Assembly (NCBI RefSeq): GCF_014287585.1
Contig: NZ_JACOOJ010000041.1
Location: 1-48,380 of the forward strand
Reading direction: 5' to 3'
From: Parabacteroides hominis
Lineage (GTDB): Bacteria > Bacteroidota > Bacteroidia > Bacteroidales > Tannerellaceae
DNA length: 48,380 nt
The stretch's first letter is position 1; each line of letters opens with the position of its first letter. The notes beneath the pieces were generated by a model. It saw nothing but the letters and a program-made list of their open reading frames with translations. It made no database searches and was not told the DNA's origin. Positions 15,278-24,400 of the stretch are shown piece after piece. The translations under genes were made by a program, and so were the position numbers.

Positions 15278-18200
15278 ATGAAAAATATAAAATCCGCTAT
15301 ATCCCTCGCCCTCCTTGCAGTGGCTCCGGCGATATATGCTCAAAACATAGATACGAAGTCTGCACCCGACGTCCCGACGTTCTCGGTGACGCTGAATGTG
15401 ACCAACAATGGGGGAGGACTCGACTCCGTATTCGTAAAGAAAACAATCAAAACAACGGAAGACAGTCTTATCTTGTCCGGTACTAATTCATTGAAGCTAA
15501 CTTATAATACGGCACCAACTTTCCGCCTGAAAGCAAACAGCCAGTATATGCTGGAAAGCTTTACGGTGAACGGGACAAAGGTTACGGATATGAATGAAGC
15601 ATTTAATAGCCTTTATAAAGGTGTTAACTCATATACGTATAGCTCAAGTGCTCTGACAGAAAAGACCGATGTCGTTATCACTTGGAAAGCTAAACCGGAA
15701 TTGCCGGTGACGATAACCGGGACGGAAATGATAGTTAAAGAGAGTGAGTTTCCTACATTCAGTTATACTTTGCCAACAGGTAGTAACGCTGAAAGCGATA
15801 CGACCTATTATTCGGATGCTGCCTGTACTAAAAAGTTGGCAGAAGATATCAAAGGTAAAGTAGGTACATTCTATGTGAAGTTCTCTATTGCTGAGACAGC
15901 CGGTTATAAGGCATTCGACAAAATCGTTTCGCTTGTTGTGACCAATAAAAAGCAGTTGGAAGCAACCGGTAAAAATGTTCCTAAATGTGATGTGACATTG
16001 ATTGCCGGACAACCTTTATCAGCAGCCGCAATTATCGGCAGCGAGGTGACGGTGGCAGGTGAAACATCGGCTCATTCTGTCAATGGTACATGGACTTGGG
16101 TGAACCCTAACGCATTAGTAAAAGACGGTTCCGGTGAGAATAATAAGTATGACGCAATTTTTACACCTGACTCGGCCGCTGTTTATAGCAGTCTGGCTGC
16201 GAAAATAGGAGTAGATGCAAAGATAGTAGATGTTATCACCGTTAAACAAACTGCGGGTGGATTCGTTTCTATAAAAGATGCAGTAGCCGATAATAAGTAT
16301 ATCGGGACAACAAGTAGCCATAAGGGAAATATAGAGATTGCTGCAACACCGGATGCCGGTTATAAATTTGTGAAATGGGTAACTCCGGCTTCTCCAACTT
16401 CTCCAACAGCCGTTGAACCTAATAGCAGCCCAGCCGGATCGGAATCGAAGGTAACGGCAAAGTTTACACCTACCGGCGATACTGAAATATCAGCCGAGTT
16501 TGCACGTGCAACCCGCAATGTAAGTGTTTTAAGCGCAACAAACGGAACAGTGAAAGTGATGAATGGAAATTCGGAAATAACCGGAAGCACAGGTGTTCCT
16601 GTTGTTGTCGGAGCTAATCTTACTATTATTGCAACTCCTGATGAAGGGTATGAAGTGGATCAGGTAGGATATACGGCTGCTACTAATGCTAATACTACTA
16701 CTAATAATGGAATAACCCCGGCTACCAGTTTCATTGTTGGTGGTGAATCTGCAACTTCTTATACGGTAAGCGCAACCTTTAAGCAAAAAGCGAATCCTCA
16801 TGTTGTGACTGTCTCTGATTTAAAGAACGGATCGTTGAAATTGATGAAGAATGGTGCAGAGGATTTAAATCCGGGTTCTTCTGTCGAGGATCATGCTTCC
16901 ATATCGGTGATTGCATTGCCGAACAAAGGGTATAAATTGGACGCACTGATTGTCAGCAGCCTTAACGATGGTACAAGTAAGGATATTACTGAAACGGGAT
17001 TGGTAGGCGATGTATCGGATGATATCGTGATTCAGGCTACTTTTACTGAAGCCGATTATAGCGTAACCGTTACACCGGTAGAAGGTGCTTCTTTCAATCT
17101 TTCAACCACAACGAAAAAGTTTAATGAAACATTGGAAAATGTAACTGCAACAGTAGACAAAAATAATTATAAACTCGTCTCCCTGTTGGTCAACAATAAG
17201 CCGGTTCCCAATGGATCGGATATCAAGATCGAAGGACCGACCTATATTTCTGCACAGGTCCAGAAGTTAGCTACATTGTCTATCTTGAATCCGGCAAGTA
17301 AAGAAGTTACTTATAGTGGACAAATTCAGGAATATGCTGTTCAGACTGCTGCTGGGTTAGGTGGTTTCTCTGTTACATATAAGTTAGATGGTAAAGAGGC
17401 TACCCCGACAAATGTGGGAGATTATACGGTAAATATTACTCGTCCTGCTGACGATATCTATGCTGCTTTTTCTGCGACACGCCAATTAAAGATAAATCCG
17501 GGAGTACCGGGAATATTGACGATTCCGTTTAAAGATGTTATTACAGATAGTAAAGAGGGAATAATCAGTAATTCTGCAACAGTTGCCGGTCATTGGAGTG
17601 ATAAGGCAACCCGTGCCGGAGGTTTTAAAGCAACTGACAATTTAGTTACGGTTTATTTTATACCGGATGATCCGAACTTGCAGATTGTGAAAGTGACAAC
17701 ACCAACAGATGAAAGTACCGCAAGAAGCCTGTCAAAAACAATCACTATGCCGGCAAATATTACAGGTGGTCGTCTTGTGTTGAAAAATGGAGATGCTGCT
17801 GTTACGGATGGCAGTACTTATATGGGGCAAACCTTTACTTTGGAAGCTATTCCGGATAATGGGTATTCTGTGGATTGGAAAGGTATCTCTGGTGTCACGT
17901 TGAATGAATATCATTCGTTTGAATTAGGTAGTAGTGATGTCACAATTACGGAAAGCCATTTGTTTAAGGCAAAAAGCACAATTAAACCTGCTGACAATTT
18001 GTCCGCGAATGCCACATATACGGGTAGTTCGGTTGAATTGTCTTCTCTTGCAGGTTTGATTCCGGCTACCGGTTGGGTCTTTACATTTAAAGCCAATAGA
18101 GAATTTACTACTCCTGTAAATGTTGGTGATTATGAAATATGGGCAAGCAGGGAAGAAGATGATTCTCACCAGGCTGTCACTTCGACAAAGGTAGGGATTT

Positions 18201-19246
18201 TGACTATTAAACAGCCTTCTATCTCAGCGACAAAAGATGTAACTCTGCCGGTCGCAACTCCGGTTCTCCAAGGTGCTTCTTTATCCACTTCCGAATTGAA
18301 TGGCGGCTTTGTACAAGTGAACGGACAGATGGTTGCCGGAAGATTCGAATGGGAAGGAACAGAGGCAGGGACTATTTCTGGTGCAGGAGAGCATAGTGTG
18401 AAATTTACTCCGAATGATGTAGTTAATTATCCTGCGTTAACGGGATTAAAGGTGTATGTTTCGTTGAAGGATGTTCCTGCATATACATTTACATCCAATA
18501 CAAATGAGGTAACTTTTACTGATGCCACAGGCCTGGAGGTAGTTCCCGGAACGGATAAAATTCCGGCAAGCATGAAATTGACGATCACACCGAAAAGCGG
18601 AACGATCAGTGGCGTTTCTGTTAAGGGGCAGGGCGCTCAAAGCGGACAGGTAACAACTGATGCCGGAACAACTTGGTATTGCATCGCCGGTACTGAAAAC
18701 TTCGATGTTACCGTAACCTTCAAGTCTGGTAGCGAAGGCGGTGGCGACACCCCGGCCGAAGGGACTCCTGTTACAGGCATATCCCTTAACAAGTCGACGC
18801 TCACCTTGCCGCGTCTGAAGTCTGAAAAGTTGGTGGCTACCGTAGCTCCTACAGGTGCTACCAAGAAAGATGTGAAGTGGACCAGCACGGCTCCGGCAAT
18901 TGCCAGCGTAGAGGCAGACGGAACAGTGAAAGCGTTGAAGGTCGGTCAGGCAACTATCATTGCAACGACCGTGGATGGCGGTTTCACTGCTATGTGTGAA
19001 GTGACGGTAGACTTTGCAACCGCTCTCGAAAAGATCCTGTCCGAAAGCCACGTTTACGGGCAAAAGGGACAAATCGTGATCGAACCGGCTGCTCCGGTAG
19101 AAGCGACGATTGTCGACCTGAACGGAAAGATTGTCTATCACAGTTCTATTAATAATACCCTGCGTATGCCGGCTTGCAGCGGCGTATATATTGTACGTCT
19201 GTCCGCATCCGGTACTACGACTACAACCAAAGTCCTTGTACATTAA
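15278..19246 (+). CDS. Giant secreted multi-Ig-repeat protein (InlB-B-like, MBG-like, BIG2) with a T9SS-like C-terminus
   Basis: 1322 aa. The signal peptide ends near IYAQ (residue 22). The body is a chain of beta modules: several divergent InlB B-repeat-like units marked by ATPDAGYKFVKWV, ATPDEGYEVDQVGY, ALPNKGYKLD and AIPDNGYSVDW; MBG-like units with a VTYSGQ strand and NVGDYTVNI or NVGDYEIWA; and one BIG2 domain at about 1160-1245 (GISLNKSTLTLPRL to GQATIIATTVDGG). The C-terminal 70 residues (EATIVDLNGKIVYHSS, then SGVYIVRLSA) match the type IX sorting pattern of the preceding protein. It is probably a rod-like surface or S-layer-associated protein. It forms an operon with the upstream gene and is followed by a terminator at 19314. 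Confidence 0.75.
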   Translation: MKNIKSAISLALLAVAPAIYAQNIDTKSAPDVPTFSVTLNVTNNGGGLDSVFVKKTIKTTEDSLILSGTNSLKLTYNTAPTFRLKANSQYMLESFTVNGTKVTDMNEAFNSLYKGVNSYTYSSSALTEKTDVVITWKAKPELPVTITGTEMIVKESEFPTFSYTLPTGSNAESDTTYYSDAACTKKLAEDIKGKVGTFYVKFSIAETAGYKAFDKIVSLVVTNKKQLEATGKNVPKCDVTLIAGQPLSAAAIIGSEVTVAGETSAHSVNGTWTWVNPNALVKDGSGENNKYDAIFTPDSAAVYSSLAAKIGVDAKIVDVITVKQTAGGFVSIKDAVADNKYIGTTSSHKGNIEIAATPDAGYKFVKWVTPASPTSPTAVEPNSSPAGSESKVTAKFTPTGDTEISAEFARATRNVSVLSATNGTVKVMNGNSEITGSTGVPVVVGANLTIIATPDEGYEVDQVGYTAATNANTTTNNGITPATSFIVGGESATSYTVSATFKQKANPHVVTVSDLKNGSLKLMKNGAEDLNPGSSVEDHASISVIALPNKGYKLDALIVSSLNDGTSKDITETGLVGDVSDDIVIQATFTEADYSVTVTPVEGASFNLSTTTKKFNETLENVTATVDKNNYKLVSLLVNNKPVPNGSDIKIEGPTYISAQVQKLATLSILNPASKEVTYSGQIQEYAVQTAAGLGGFSVTYKLDGKEATPTNVGDYTVNITRPADDIYAAFSATRQLKINPGVPGILTIPFKDVITDSKEGIISNSATVAGHWSDKATRAGGFKATDNLVTVYFIPDDPNLQIVKVTTPTDESTARSLSKTITMPANITGGRLVLKNGDAAVTDGSTYMGQTFTLEAIPDNGYSVDWKGISGVTLNEYHSFELGSSDVTITESHLFKAKSTIKPADNLSANATYTGSSVELSSLAGLIPATGWVFTFKANREFTTPVNVGDYEIWASREEDDSHQAVTSTKVGILTIKQPSISATKDVTLPVATPVLQGASLSTSELNGGFVQVNGQMVAGRFEWEGTEAGTISGAGEHSVKFTPNDVVNYPALTGLKVYVSLKDVPAYTFTSNTNEVTFTDATGLEVVPGTDKIPASMKLTITPKSGTISGVSVKGQGAQSGQVTTDAGTTWYCIAGTENFDVTVTFKSGSEGGGDTPAEGTPVTGISLNKSTLTLPRLKSEKLVATVAPTGATKKDVKWTSTAPAIASVEADGTVKALKVGQATIIATTVDGGFTAMCEVTVDFATALEKILSESHVYGQKGQIVIEPAAPVEATIVDLNGKIVYHSSINNTLRMPACSGVYIVRLSASGTTTTTKVLVH

Positions 19247-19313
19247 CATTTGGTACATAAAGAATAAAATGAATCCTGCTCATAAGGGCAGGAACATTTG
19301 ATTCAAAGTGAGG

Positions 19314-19344
19314 AAAGGGAGGAACCGCGAGGTTCTTCCCTTTT
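19314..19344 (+). terminator. Terminator of the giant surface operon
   Basis: AAAGGGAGGAACC (19314-19326), loop GCGA and GGTTCTTCCCTTT pair over 13 bp with one G-U, followed by T residues. Confidence 0.85.
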
Positions 19345-19431
19345 ATATTATCAGAGAAGAACAGGTGATGGATAACATAAGTGCTTTATATAGAATATTG
19401 ATTGAGAATGATTTTTTTTGTAGAAAAGTGA

Positions 19432-19584
19432 ATGGCTATGGAAACAAAATTAACATTAAGACTTAATGAGTCGATAGTAGAAAAAGCAAAAGAATATGCG
19501 CGGTCGCGGAATATGAGTCTTTCTAAAATGATAGAACAGTATTTGGATTCTACACCAGATGAATTTTTGAAAAGTAGCTATTAA
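19432..19584 (+). CDS. Small ribbon-helix-helix antitoxin-like protein without toxin partner
   Basis: 50 aa. The N-terminal strand ETKLTLRLNESIVEKAKEYA followed by SRNMSLSKMIEQYL is the classic ribbon-helix-helix DNA-binding pattern of DUF6364/VapB-type antitoxins, which dimerise through the strand and repress their own operon. Such genes are normally followed at once by a PIN-domain toxin. Here the stop codon is followed by 26 bases and a terminator hairpin, so no toxin is present. It may be an orphan left after toxin loss, or an independent regulator. Two starts are possible (19432 and 19438). The fold is clear from the pattern; the specific family is inferred. Confidence 0.65.
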   Translation: MAMETKLTLRLNESIVEKAKEYARSRNMSLSKMIEQYLDSTPDEFLKSSY

Positions 19585-19610
19585 TTGTATAGGAAAATAT
19601 TTATTAGGAG

Positions 19611-19650
19611 AGTCCCTCGCTATGATGAAATGGCGAGGGACTTTATTTTA
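19611..19650. terminator. Terminator hairpin between convergent genes
   Basis: AGTCCCTCGC (19611-19620) pairs perfectly with GCGAGGGACT (19633-19642) around 12 bases, followed by TTATTTTA. It separates the antitoxin-like gene (+) from the acetyltransferase (-) and could serve both. Confidence 0.8.
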
Positions 19651-19665
19651 GAATAAAATTGATAA

Positions 19666-20610
19666 CTAATCGAGCATCAAACTCATATAAGCCTCCCGGC
19701 TCTGGTAGTCGAGCAACAGGCGGGTAAGAGATTGGGTGTCCATTTCTTTCAGTTCGCCGATGTTGAGAACGGAGTTTTCGTGGGTGGAAGCCCAGTGATG
19801 GATAAGGCGGTCGCGGTCGAGGACACGTGCCATGCCTAAGGGGAAAGTTCCCGGTCCGGTGAAAGGAGTGCGGTAGACGGCCTTTTCCACTTTGTTCTGC
19901 GTTGTCGCTTCCTGCAAGAGCAGGTTCTTGATGTGGTCGTTGTCGTACATCAATTCTTTGACATAGATATGGTCGCCGGCAGGATGAAAAAAGATCATGC
20001 CGATCGGTTCGTCCTGAATGTTCAAGGCGGTCAGCATCTGTCCGCCGGAGATCTGCAAGTCGCGCAGGATGGTGACGAAATCGTCATAACCGTGCAGCAC
20101 ATAGCAGGTACGTTCCCGCTGCTTCTTATTGAAGAACTTATAGAGAGATTCCATCGAAGGGACTTCAGGCGGAACTACCAAAACGCCCTGTTCCCAAGCT
20201 GTTTCAAAAGGCCGGATATACGTCTCTTCCGAATAGTCGAAAGCCTCCGTATATCCTAAATCGCGGTAATAATCGAACAGCCACGGATCGGCCGGGATAA
20301 TGACTGTCAAGGCCACTTTCCGGCTTTCCATCACCTCGAAAGCTTCCTGTATCAGTTGGCGCATAAGCCCCTGACCACGTTCGGAAGGAAGGGTGCAGGC
20401 TCCATATATATAGTTCACGGATATCTCCGTCCCGTAGTAAGTCATGACATACGGAAGCATTTGAAGGGCGGAAACGATCTTTCCGTCTTTCTCTATAAAC
20501 AGGGCGTTTTCCTTTTTGTAAACCCGGTCGAAGAACAGTTTGATAAATTCTTCGCTGTCGTCGAAAGAAGTACGCCACAGGTCGATCAATTGAGGCTTGT
20601 TGTTATCCAT
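19666..20610 (-). CDS. GNAT-family N-acetyltransferase
   Basis: 314 aa soluble protein. Residues about 1-135 have the GNAT fold: NALFIEKDGKIVSALQML, then the acetyl-CoA pyrophosphate-binding region in GACTLPSERGQGLMRQLI (RGQGLM loop near residue 97-102), and the PADPWLFDYYRDLGY element near 125. The C-terminal half (about 150-314) is a second, poorly conserved domain as in Eis-like two-domain acetyltransferases. The substrate is unknown. The gene lies 9 bases behind the DUF2156 gene, which is itself a GNAT-like transferase, so the two probably form one operon read from the -7 box at 21548. Confidence 0.75.
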   Translation of the reverse strand: MDNNKPQLIDLWRTSFDDSEEFIKLFFDRVYKKENALFIEKDGKIVSALQMLPYVMTYYGTEISVNYIYGACTLPSERGQGLMRQLIQEAFEVMESRKVALTVIIPADPWLFDYYRDLGYTEAFDYSEETYIRPFETAWEQGVLVVPPEVPSMESLYKFFNKKQRERTCYVLHGYDDFVTILRDLQISGGQMLTALNIQDEPIGMIFFHPAGDHIYVKELMYDNDHIKNLLLQEATTQNKVEKAVYRTPFTGPGTFPLGMARVLDRDRLIHHWASTHENSVLNIGELKEMDTQSLTRLLLDYQSREAYMSLMLD

Positions 20611-20619
20611 CGTTCAATA

Positions 20620-21528
20620 TTATTTTGCAGGTTTCTTTATTGCTGCGGATTTTTCCAATAGGATGAACGGGTTATACGAAAGTTTAGCTTGGCGCAGACC
20701 GGGAATACCCAGGTCTTCCTCCCGGTTCACATATATATATTTCTCCGGAAGGTGGGAGGCAAATTCTTTGTTGATAACAGCATAAGCCCCCTCATAGTTC
20801 ACATTCGCCTTTTCGACATGGACCCCGAAAGTATTGTGGTTGATCGGGGCGCCGAAGGTGAAAGCGACAATCTGATGGTCTACGCAAATGGCCCCCCCTA
20901 TAAGTCCCAATTCGTCGTAATGGTTCAAGGCATAAATGATGGAACGGCGTTCGTCGTTCAGATCCTCTTCGTCGTTATCTTCCCGGTTTGCCTTGAACCA
21001 TTTGCATTCGAGTTGGAGGCATTCGGGGACCAGTTCCGGTGTGATAGGGATATATTTGTAAGAATATTTCTTATTGAAATTGTTGATATGGTTGCGTTTC
21101 GCCTGGTATTTCTTTCCTTTCAGGGTTGCCAGGTCTTCACGCAAGTAGATGTAATCGAAATAATCCCGTTCGGGAATGTAGAAGAATCCGCCGGGGATCG
21201 CTTTTTCGAGTTCCTCTTTGGCATCGGGCGTTACGCCTAACATACAAAGCGGATGACCCTGTTCGAGCGAGTCGGCTTCCAACAGATCGATCGCCTGTTT
21301 CAGGTTGCCCTGTCCCGTAGGCGTCATATAAGCGACTCTCGTTTTGTTTTCGATCCAGAAGCGGATCAGCAAGCTGCCGTCGACAATGGCAAACTCGCTA
21401 TCGTAGAGGAATCGCCAACTACAGATGTTGGCAAATGAATAGTCGCAATTCTTGTAATTGCTCGGTATCGTAAAGGACGTAATAATATCTTTGTCTTCGA
21501 TTCCGATCGGTTTAAACGGTATCTTCAT
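20620..21528 (-). CDS. DUF2156 (phosphatidylglycerol lysyltransferase C-terminal-like) protein
   Basis: 302 aa. The sequence has the two-lobed GNAT-like fold of the DUF2156/LPG_synthase_C family: an N-lobe (MKIPFKPIGIEDKDIITSF to LCMLGVTP) and a C-lobe with KGKKYQAKRNHINNFNKKY near 140-160 and the ending YVNREEDLGIPGLRQAKLSY near 265-285, which is typical. In full-length MprF relatives this part transfers an aminoacyl group from tRNA to a lipid; here no membrane domain is present. Stand-alone forms are common in gut Bacteroidales and their substrate is unknown. Its promoter lies in the short gap to the permease gene. It is co-transcribed with the acetyltransferase gene. Confidence 0.8.
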   Translation of the reverse strand: MKIPFKPIGIEDKDIITSFTIPSNYKNCDYSFANICSWRFLYDSEFAIVDGSLLIRFWIENKTRVAYMTPTGQGNLKQAIDLLEADSLEQGHPLCMLGVTPDAKEELEKAIPGGFFYIPERDYFDYIYLREDLATLKGKKYQAKRNHINNFNKKYSYKYIPITPELVPECLQLECKWFKANREDNDEEDLNDERRSIIYALNHYDELGLIGGAICVDHQIVAFTFGAPINHNTFGVHVEKANVNYEGAYAVINKEFASHLPEKYIYVNREEDLGIPGLRQAKLSYNPFILLEKSAAIKKPAK

Positions 21529-21547
21529 CTTTTTCTTTTTTGATGTG

Positions 21548-21555
21548 CAAATATA
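21548..21555 (-). promoter_or_regulatory. -7 box for the DUF2156-GNAT operon
   Basis: TATATTTG on the minus strand matches TAnnTTTG, about 20 bases upstream of the ATG at 21528. It lies 25 bases from the stop of the upstream permease gene. Confidence 0.55.
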
Positions 21556-21579
21556 AAACTAATAAGTATCAGTGAATGT

Positions 21580-23445
21580 TTAGAACGGGAATAATAATGG
21601 CAATATGAAGATCATAATGATACCCATAATGATTTGTAAAGGCATGCCGACTTTGACGTAGTCCATGAATGTGTATTTGCCCGCCGACATGACCAGAGCG
21701 TTTGGCGGAGTCGAGAAGGGAGAGGCGAAGCACATGCTCGCACCGACCGTTACGGCCAGCAGGAACGGGTAGGGGCTGACCCCGATCGCTAAAGCCGATT
21801 GCAACGCGATGGGAGCCACCAGTACCGCTGTCGCCGTATTGCTGATGAACATGGTGAGCAGGGAAGTCGTGAAATATATTCCCGCCATTAGGACAAGCGG
21901 CCCGTAATCACCCAATCCGCTAACCAGTTTTTCCGATATCAGGTTGGAGGCTCCTGTTTTTTCGAGGGCAAGCGACATCGGGAGCATGGCGGCTATCAGC
22001 ACGATGCTTTCCCAGTTGATCGTTTTGTAGGCATCCTCCACATTGCGGAAGCAGCCGGTCAGCACCATCAGGATCGCCGCGATCAGTACGGCTGCGACCG
22101 GAGGGATCGGAATAAAATCGAATACCATTGCTGCGATCATGCCGATCATGATCAGGGCGGCGACAGGTGCTTTATAGTCCAGCGTGACTTTGGATGCCTC
22201 TTCGACAGGTTGTCCGAGGACTACCCATTGCGACTGCTTATGGCTCATGCGGGCGATGCTGTCCCATGTGCCCTGTATCAGGAGGATGTCGCCGGAGTGC
22301 ATCTTTACCTCTTTTATATCGGACAGGATATATTCGTTTTTCCGTTGTATGCCTAAAATGTTGACTCCATATTTATCCCTGAAACCGGAATCTTTGACTG
22401 CTTTATTGATTAGTTTGGAATCCGGCATAAGCAAGACTTCGGCGATACCGATTTCCTGCACGCTCAGTTTCTCGTCGGACGATCCGCCGGCAAACTCGGT
22501 GACTTTCGATTCCGTGAGCGACAGCCTGTTTTCACGGGCAAACAGTTCGACCTTGTCGAATGCTCCGAAGACATATAAGATGTCGTTTTCTTTCAGTTCC
22601 GTATCCGGGCCGGCCAACTTTTGATCCACGGTCTTCATGAAGCGGCCTTGTGACAGCGATTTTCTTCGTATTTCGAGGATCGTCAGGTTGTACGTTTGTG
22701 TGATGTTGAGTTCCTGCAATGTCTTATTGCAGACCAAGGAATCGGGCGTGACCCTCAAGCGGTAGAGGTTGTCGGACAGCTGGTATTTTTGTGCCAGTTC
22801 TTTTGGAGAGCGTCCGCCGGAAGCCTCGTTTTTATTGTTGTCGTCTTTTTTCGCCAGGAATATTTTGCTGAGCGGGATCAGGATAATGATCCCTATCAGT
22901 ACGCAGACCAGTCCGACCGGAGTGAAAGAGAAGAACGAAAGGTCGCCGAACCCGGCGTTCTCCAAAGTCTCCTGCACGACGAGGTTGGGAGGCGTACCGA
23001 TCAGGGTTGCCATTCCTCCCATACTGCTTGCGAATGCGAGAGGCATCAGGAAGCGGCTGGGGTTTATGTTGGCGTTCATCGCCATGCTGACCACGATGGG
23101 CAACATCAGGGCCACGGTCCCGGTGTTGCTGACAAAGGCGCCGATGAAGGCTGTCACAACCATGATTAAAATGAATAACTTTAGTTCGCTTTTCCCTGCC
23201 AGCTGGAGTATTTTGCTGCTGATCATTTTGGCCAGTCCGGTTTTGAAGATGGCTCCCCCGACCACAAACAGGCCGACCATCATGATTACAATCGGATTTG
23301 AAAAACCGGACAATGCTTCTTCAGTAGTTAAAATCTTACAGACCATAAGGAGCACGAGTGCACAAAGTGCGACCAGGTCCGAGCGTATCTTTCCGTTCAC
23401 GAAAAACAAGGCGGAAAGCGCTAAAATGACGAGAGTTGCTATCAT
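21580..23445 (-). CDS. SLC13-type permease with two TrkA-C domains
   Basis: 621 aa inner-membrane protein. Membrane helices fill residues 1-200 and about 405-621, with the paired hairpin motifs SNTGTVALMLPI (near 106) and SNTATAVLVAP (near 540) that mark the DASS/SLC13 (CitMHS-like) transporters of dicarboxylates, sulfate or other anions. The central cytoplasmic part, about 215-385, holds two TrkA-C (RCK_C) domains (YRLRVTPDSLVCNKTL; IAEVLLMPDSKLINKAV) that usually bind small ligands and gate transport. The length (about 600 aa) is normal for this domain layout. The substrate cannot be read from sequence. It is transcribed away from the AraC-type gene at 23559, which may control it. Confidence 0.85.
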   Translation of the reverse strand: MIATLVILALSALFFVNGKIRSDLVALCALVLLMVCKILTTEEALSGFSNPIVIMMVGLFVVGGAIFKTGLAKMISSKILQLAGKSELKLFILIMVVTAFIGAFVSNTGTVALMLPIVVSMAMNANINPSRFLMPLAFASSMGGMATLIGTPPNLVVQETLENAGFGDLSFFSFTPVGLVCVLIGIIILIPLSKIFLAKKDDNNKNEASGGRSPKELAQKYQLSDNLYRLRVTPDSLVCNKTLQELNITQTYNLTILEIRRKSLSQGRFMKTVDQKLAGPDTELKENDILYVFGAFDKVELFARENRLSLTESKVTEFAGGSSDEKLSVQEIGIAEVLLMPDSKLINKAVKDSGFRDKYGVNILGIQRKNEYILSDIKEVKMHSGDILLIQGTWDSIARMSHKQSQWVVLGQPVEEASKVTLDYKAPVAALIMIGMIAAMVFDFIPIPPVAAVLIAAILMVLTGCFRNVEDAYKTINWESIVLIAAMLPMSLALEKTGASNLISEKLVSGLGDYGPLVLMAGIYFTTSLLTMFISNTATAVLVAPIALQSALAIGVSPYPFLLAVTVGASMCFASPFSTPPNALVMSAGKYTFMDYVKVGMPLQIIMGIIMIFILPLLFPF

Positions 23446-23485
23446 AAAATGTTATTAATAGGGTTTTAACTTAATCTAAAAAGAC

Positions 23486-23515
23486 TTGTATGTATTAAAC
23501 TAATAACTATCTTTA
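23486..23515 (+). promoter_or_regulatory. Promoter for the first AraC-type gene
   Basis: TTG (23486-23488), a 19-base spacer and TATCTTTA (23508-23515) resemble the sigma-ABfr consensus with a terminal A instead of G. It lies in the intergenic space shared with the permease. Confidence 0.4.
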
Positions 23516-23558
23516 AATGTTCGAAGTGAAATGATTTTTATTTAAAAGTGAGAAGGAT

Positions 23559-24365
23559 ATGAATACAGATAAAATATTACCGATTGACCTCTATCATGCT
23601 GTGTCAACCGCGAATTTGACATTGGAAAGTTCTTTAAGGATCATTCACGTCGAAGCCGGGCAGGATCATGAACTGCTGCCGTTGGAACCGGGCACTCTTG
23701 CCGTAATTTGCCGGGGCGGGAAGTTTGAATGCAAGGCACTCGAAAAGGAGATCTCGATAACAGCCGGGCAGGTGCTTCTGGCGGCTACGGATGAAGTGAG
23801 CGAAATATCCCGTTTTTCCGAAACCGGTTTTGAAGGGATCGTGATCTATGCCGGCAGCGATCTGCTGATCAACCGGCAACGTCTGATGTTCCGGACGATT
23901 ACGCCGGACGAACTGGAAGAGTCCGACCTTTATATCCGGCTGATGCAATCGCAAATCGAGCGAATGAGCGATGTCCGTGTCAAAGTGGTGGAATCGCTTT
24001 TACGCGCTCTTATTTTCTTCCTACAGCAGGGAGGACATTTAGCGGACGACCGGGATAGCGAGGTTCCGCCTTTTTTCCACGATTTCGCTTTGCTGATTAG
24101 TCGTTACCATCATTATCCGGTCTATTATTTCGCAGAGAAGTTGGGGATGACTTCGACGGAACTGAATAACAAATGCAAATCGCATTCCGGCATTTCGGCT
24201 GCGGAATGGATCAGCCAGTATGTATTGCTTGAAGCAAAAGACTTGCTGATTAAGACTCGCCTGAGGCCTTCCCGTATTGCCGTGATGCTTAATTTCTCGA
24301 ATTACGATACATTTGCACGTTGGTTCAGGCGGCATACGGGGGAGTTGCCGGGGAACTGGAGGTGA
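23559..24365 (+). CDS. AraC-family transcriptional regulator
   Basis: 268 aa. The N-terminal half (about 20-150) looks like a cupin-type sensor (LLPLEPGTLAVICRGGKF, VLLAATDEVSEISRFSE). The C-terminal half (about 175-268) holds the double helix-turn-helix of AraC/XylS: VYYFAEKLGMTSTELNNKCK for the first, and IAVMLNFSNYDTFARWFRRH with TGELPGNWR for the second. The second helix-turn-helix departs somewhat from the usual GF-x-D-x-S-x-FSRxFK pattern. Target is unknown. It is divergent from the SLC13-type permease and followed 35 bases later by a second AraC-type gene, with an AT-rich repeat in the gap. Confidence 0.8.
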   Translation: MNTDKILPIDLYHAVSTANLTLESSLRIIHVEAGQDHELLPLEPGTLAVICRGGKFECKALEKEISITAGQVLLAATDEVSEISRFSETGFEGIVIYAGSDLLINRQRLMFRTITPDELEESDLYIRLMQSQIERMSDVRVKVVESLLRALIFFLQQGGHLADDRDSEVPPFFHDFALLISRYHHYPVYYFAEKLGMTSTELNNKCKSHSGISAAEWISQYVLLEAKDLLIKTRLRPSRIAVMLNFSNYDTFARWFRRHTGELPGNWR

Positions 24366-24368
24366 TGG

Positions 24369-24395
24369 AAATTAAGAATTGAGAATTAAAAAATA
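24369..24395 (+). repeat. AT-rich AATTAAGAATTGAG repeat
   Basis: A short block of GAAATTAAGAATTGAGAATT units lies between the two AraC-type genes, directly before the second ATG. It belongs to the same low-complexity family as 2922-2956, 40463-40501 and 27728-27803. Confidence 0.6.
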
Positions 24396-24400
24396 ATACC

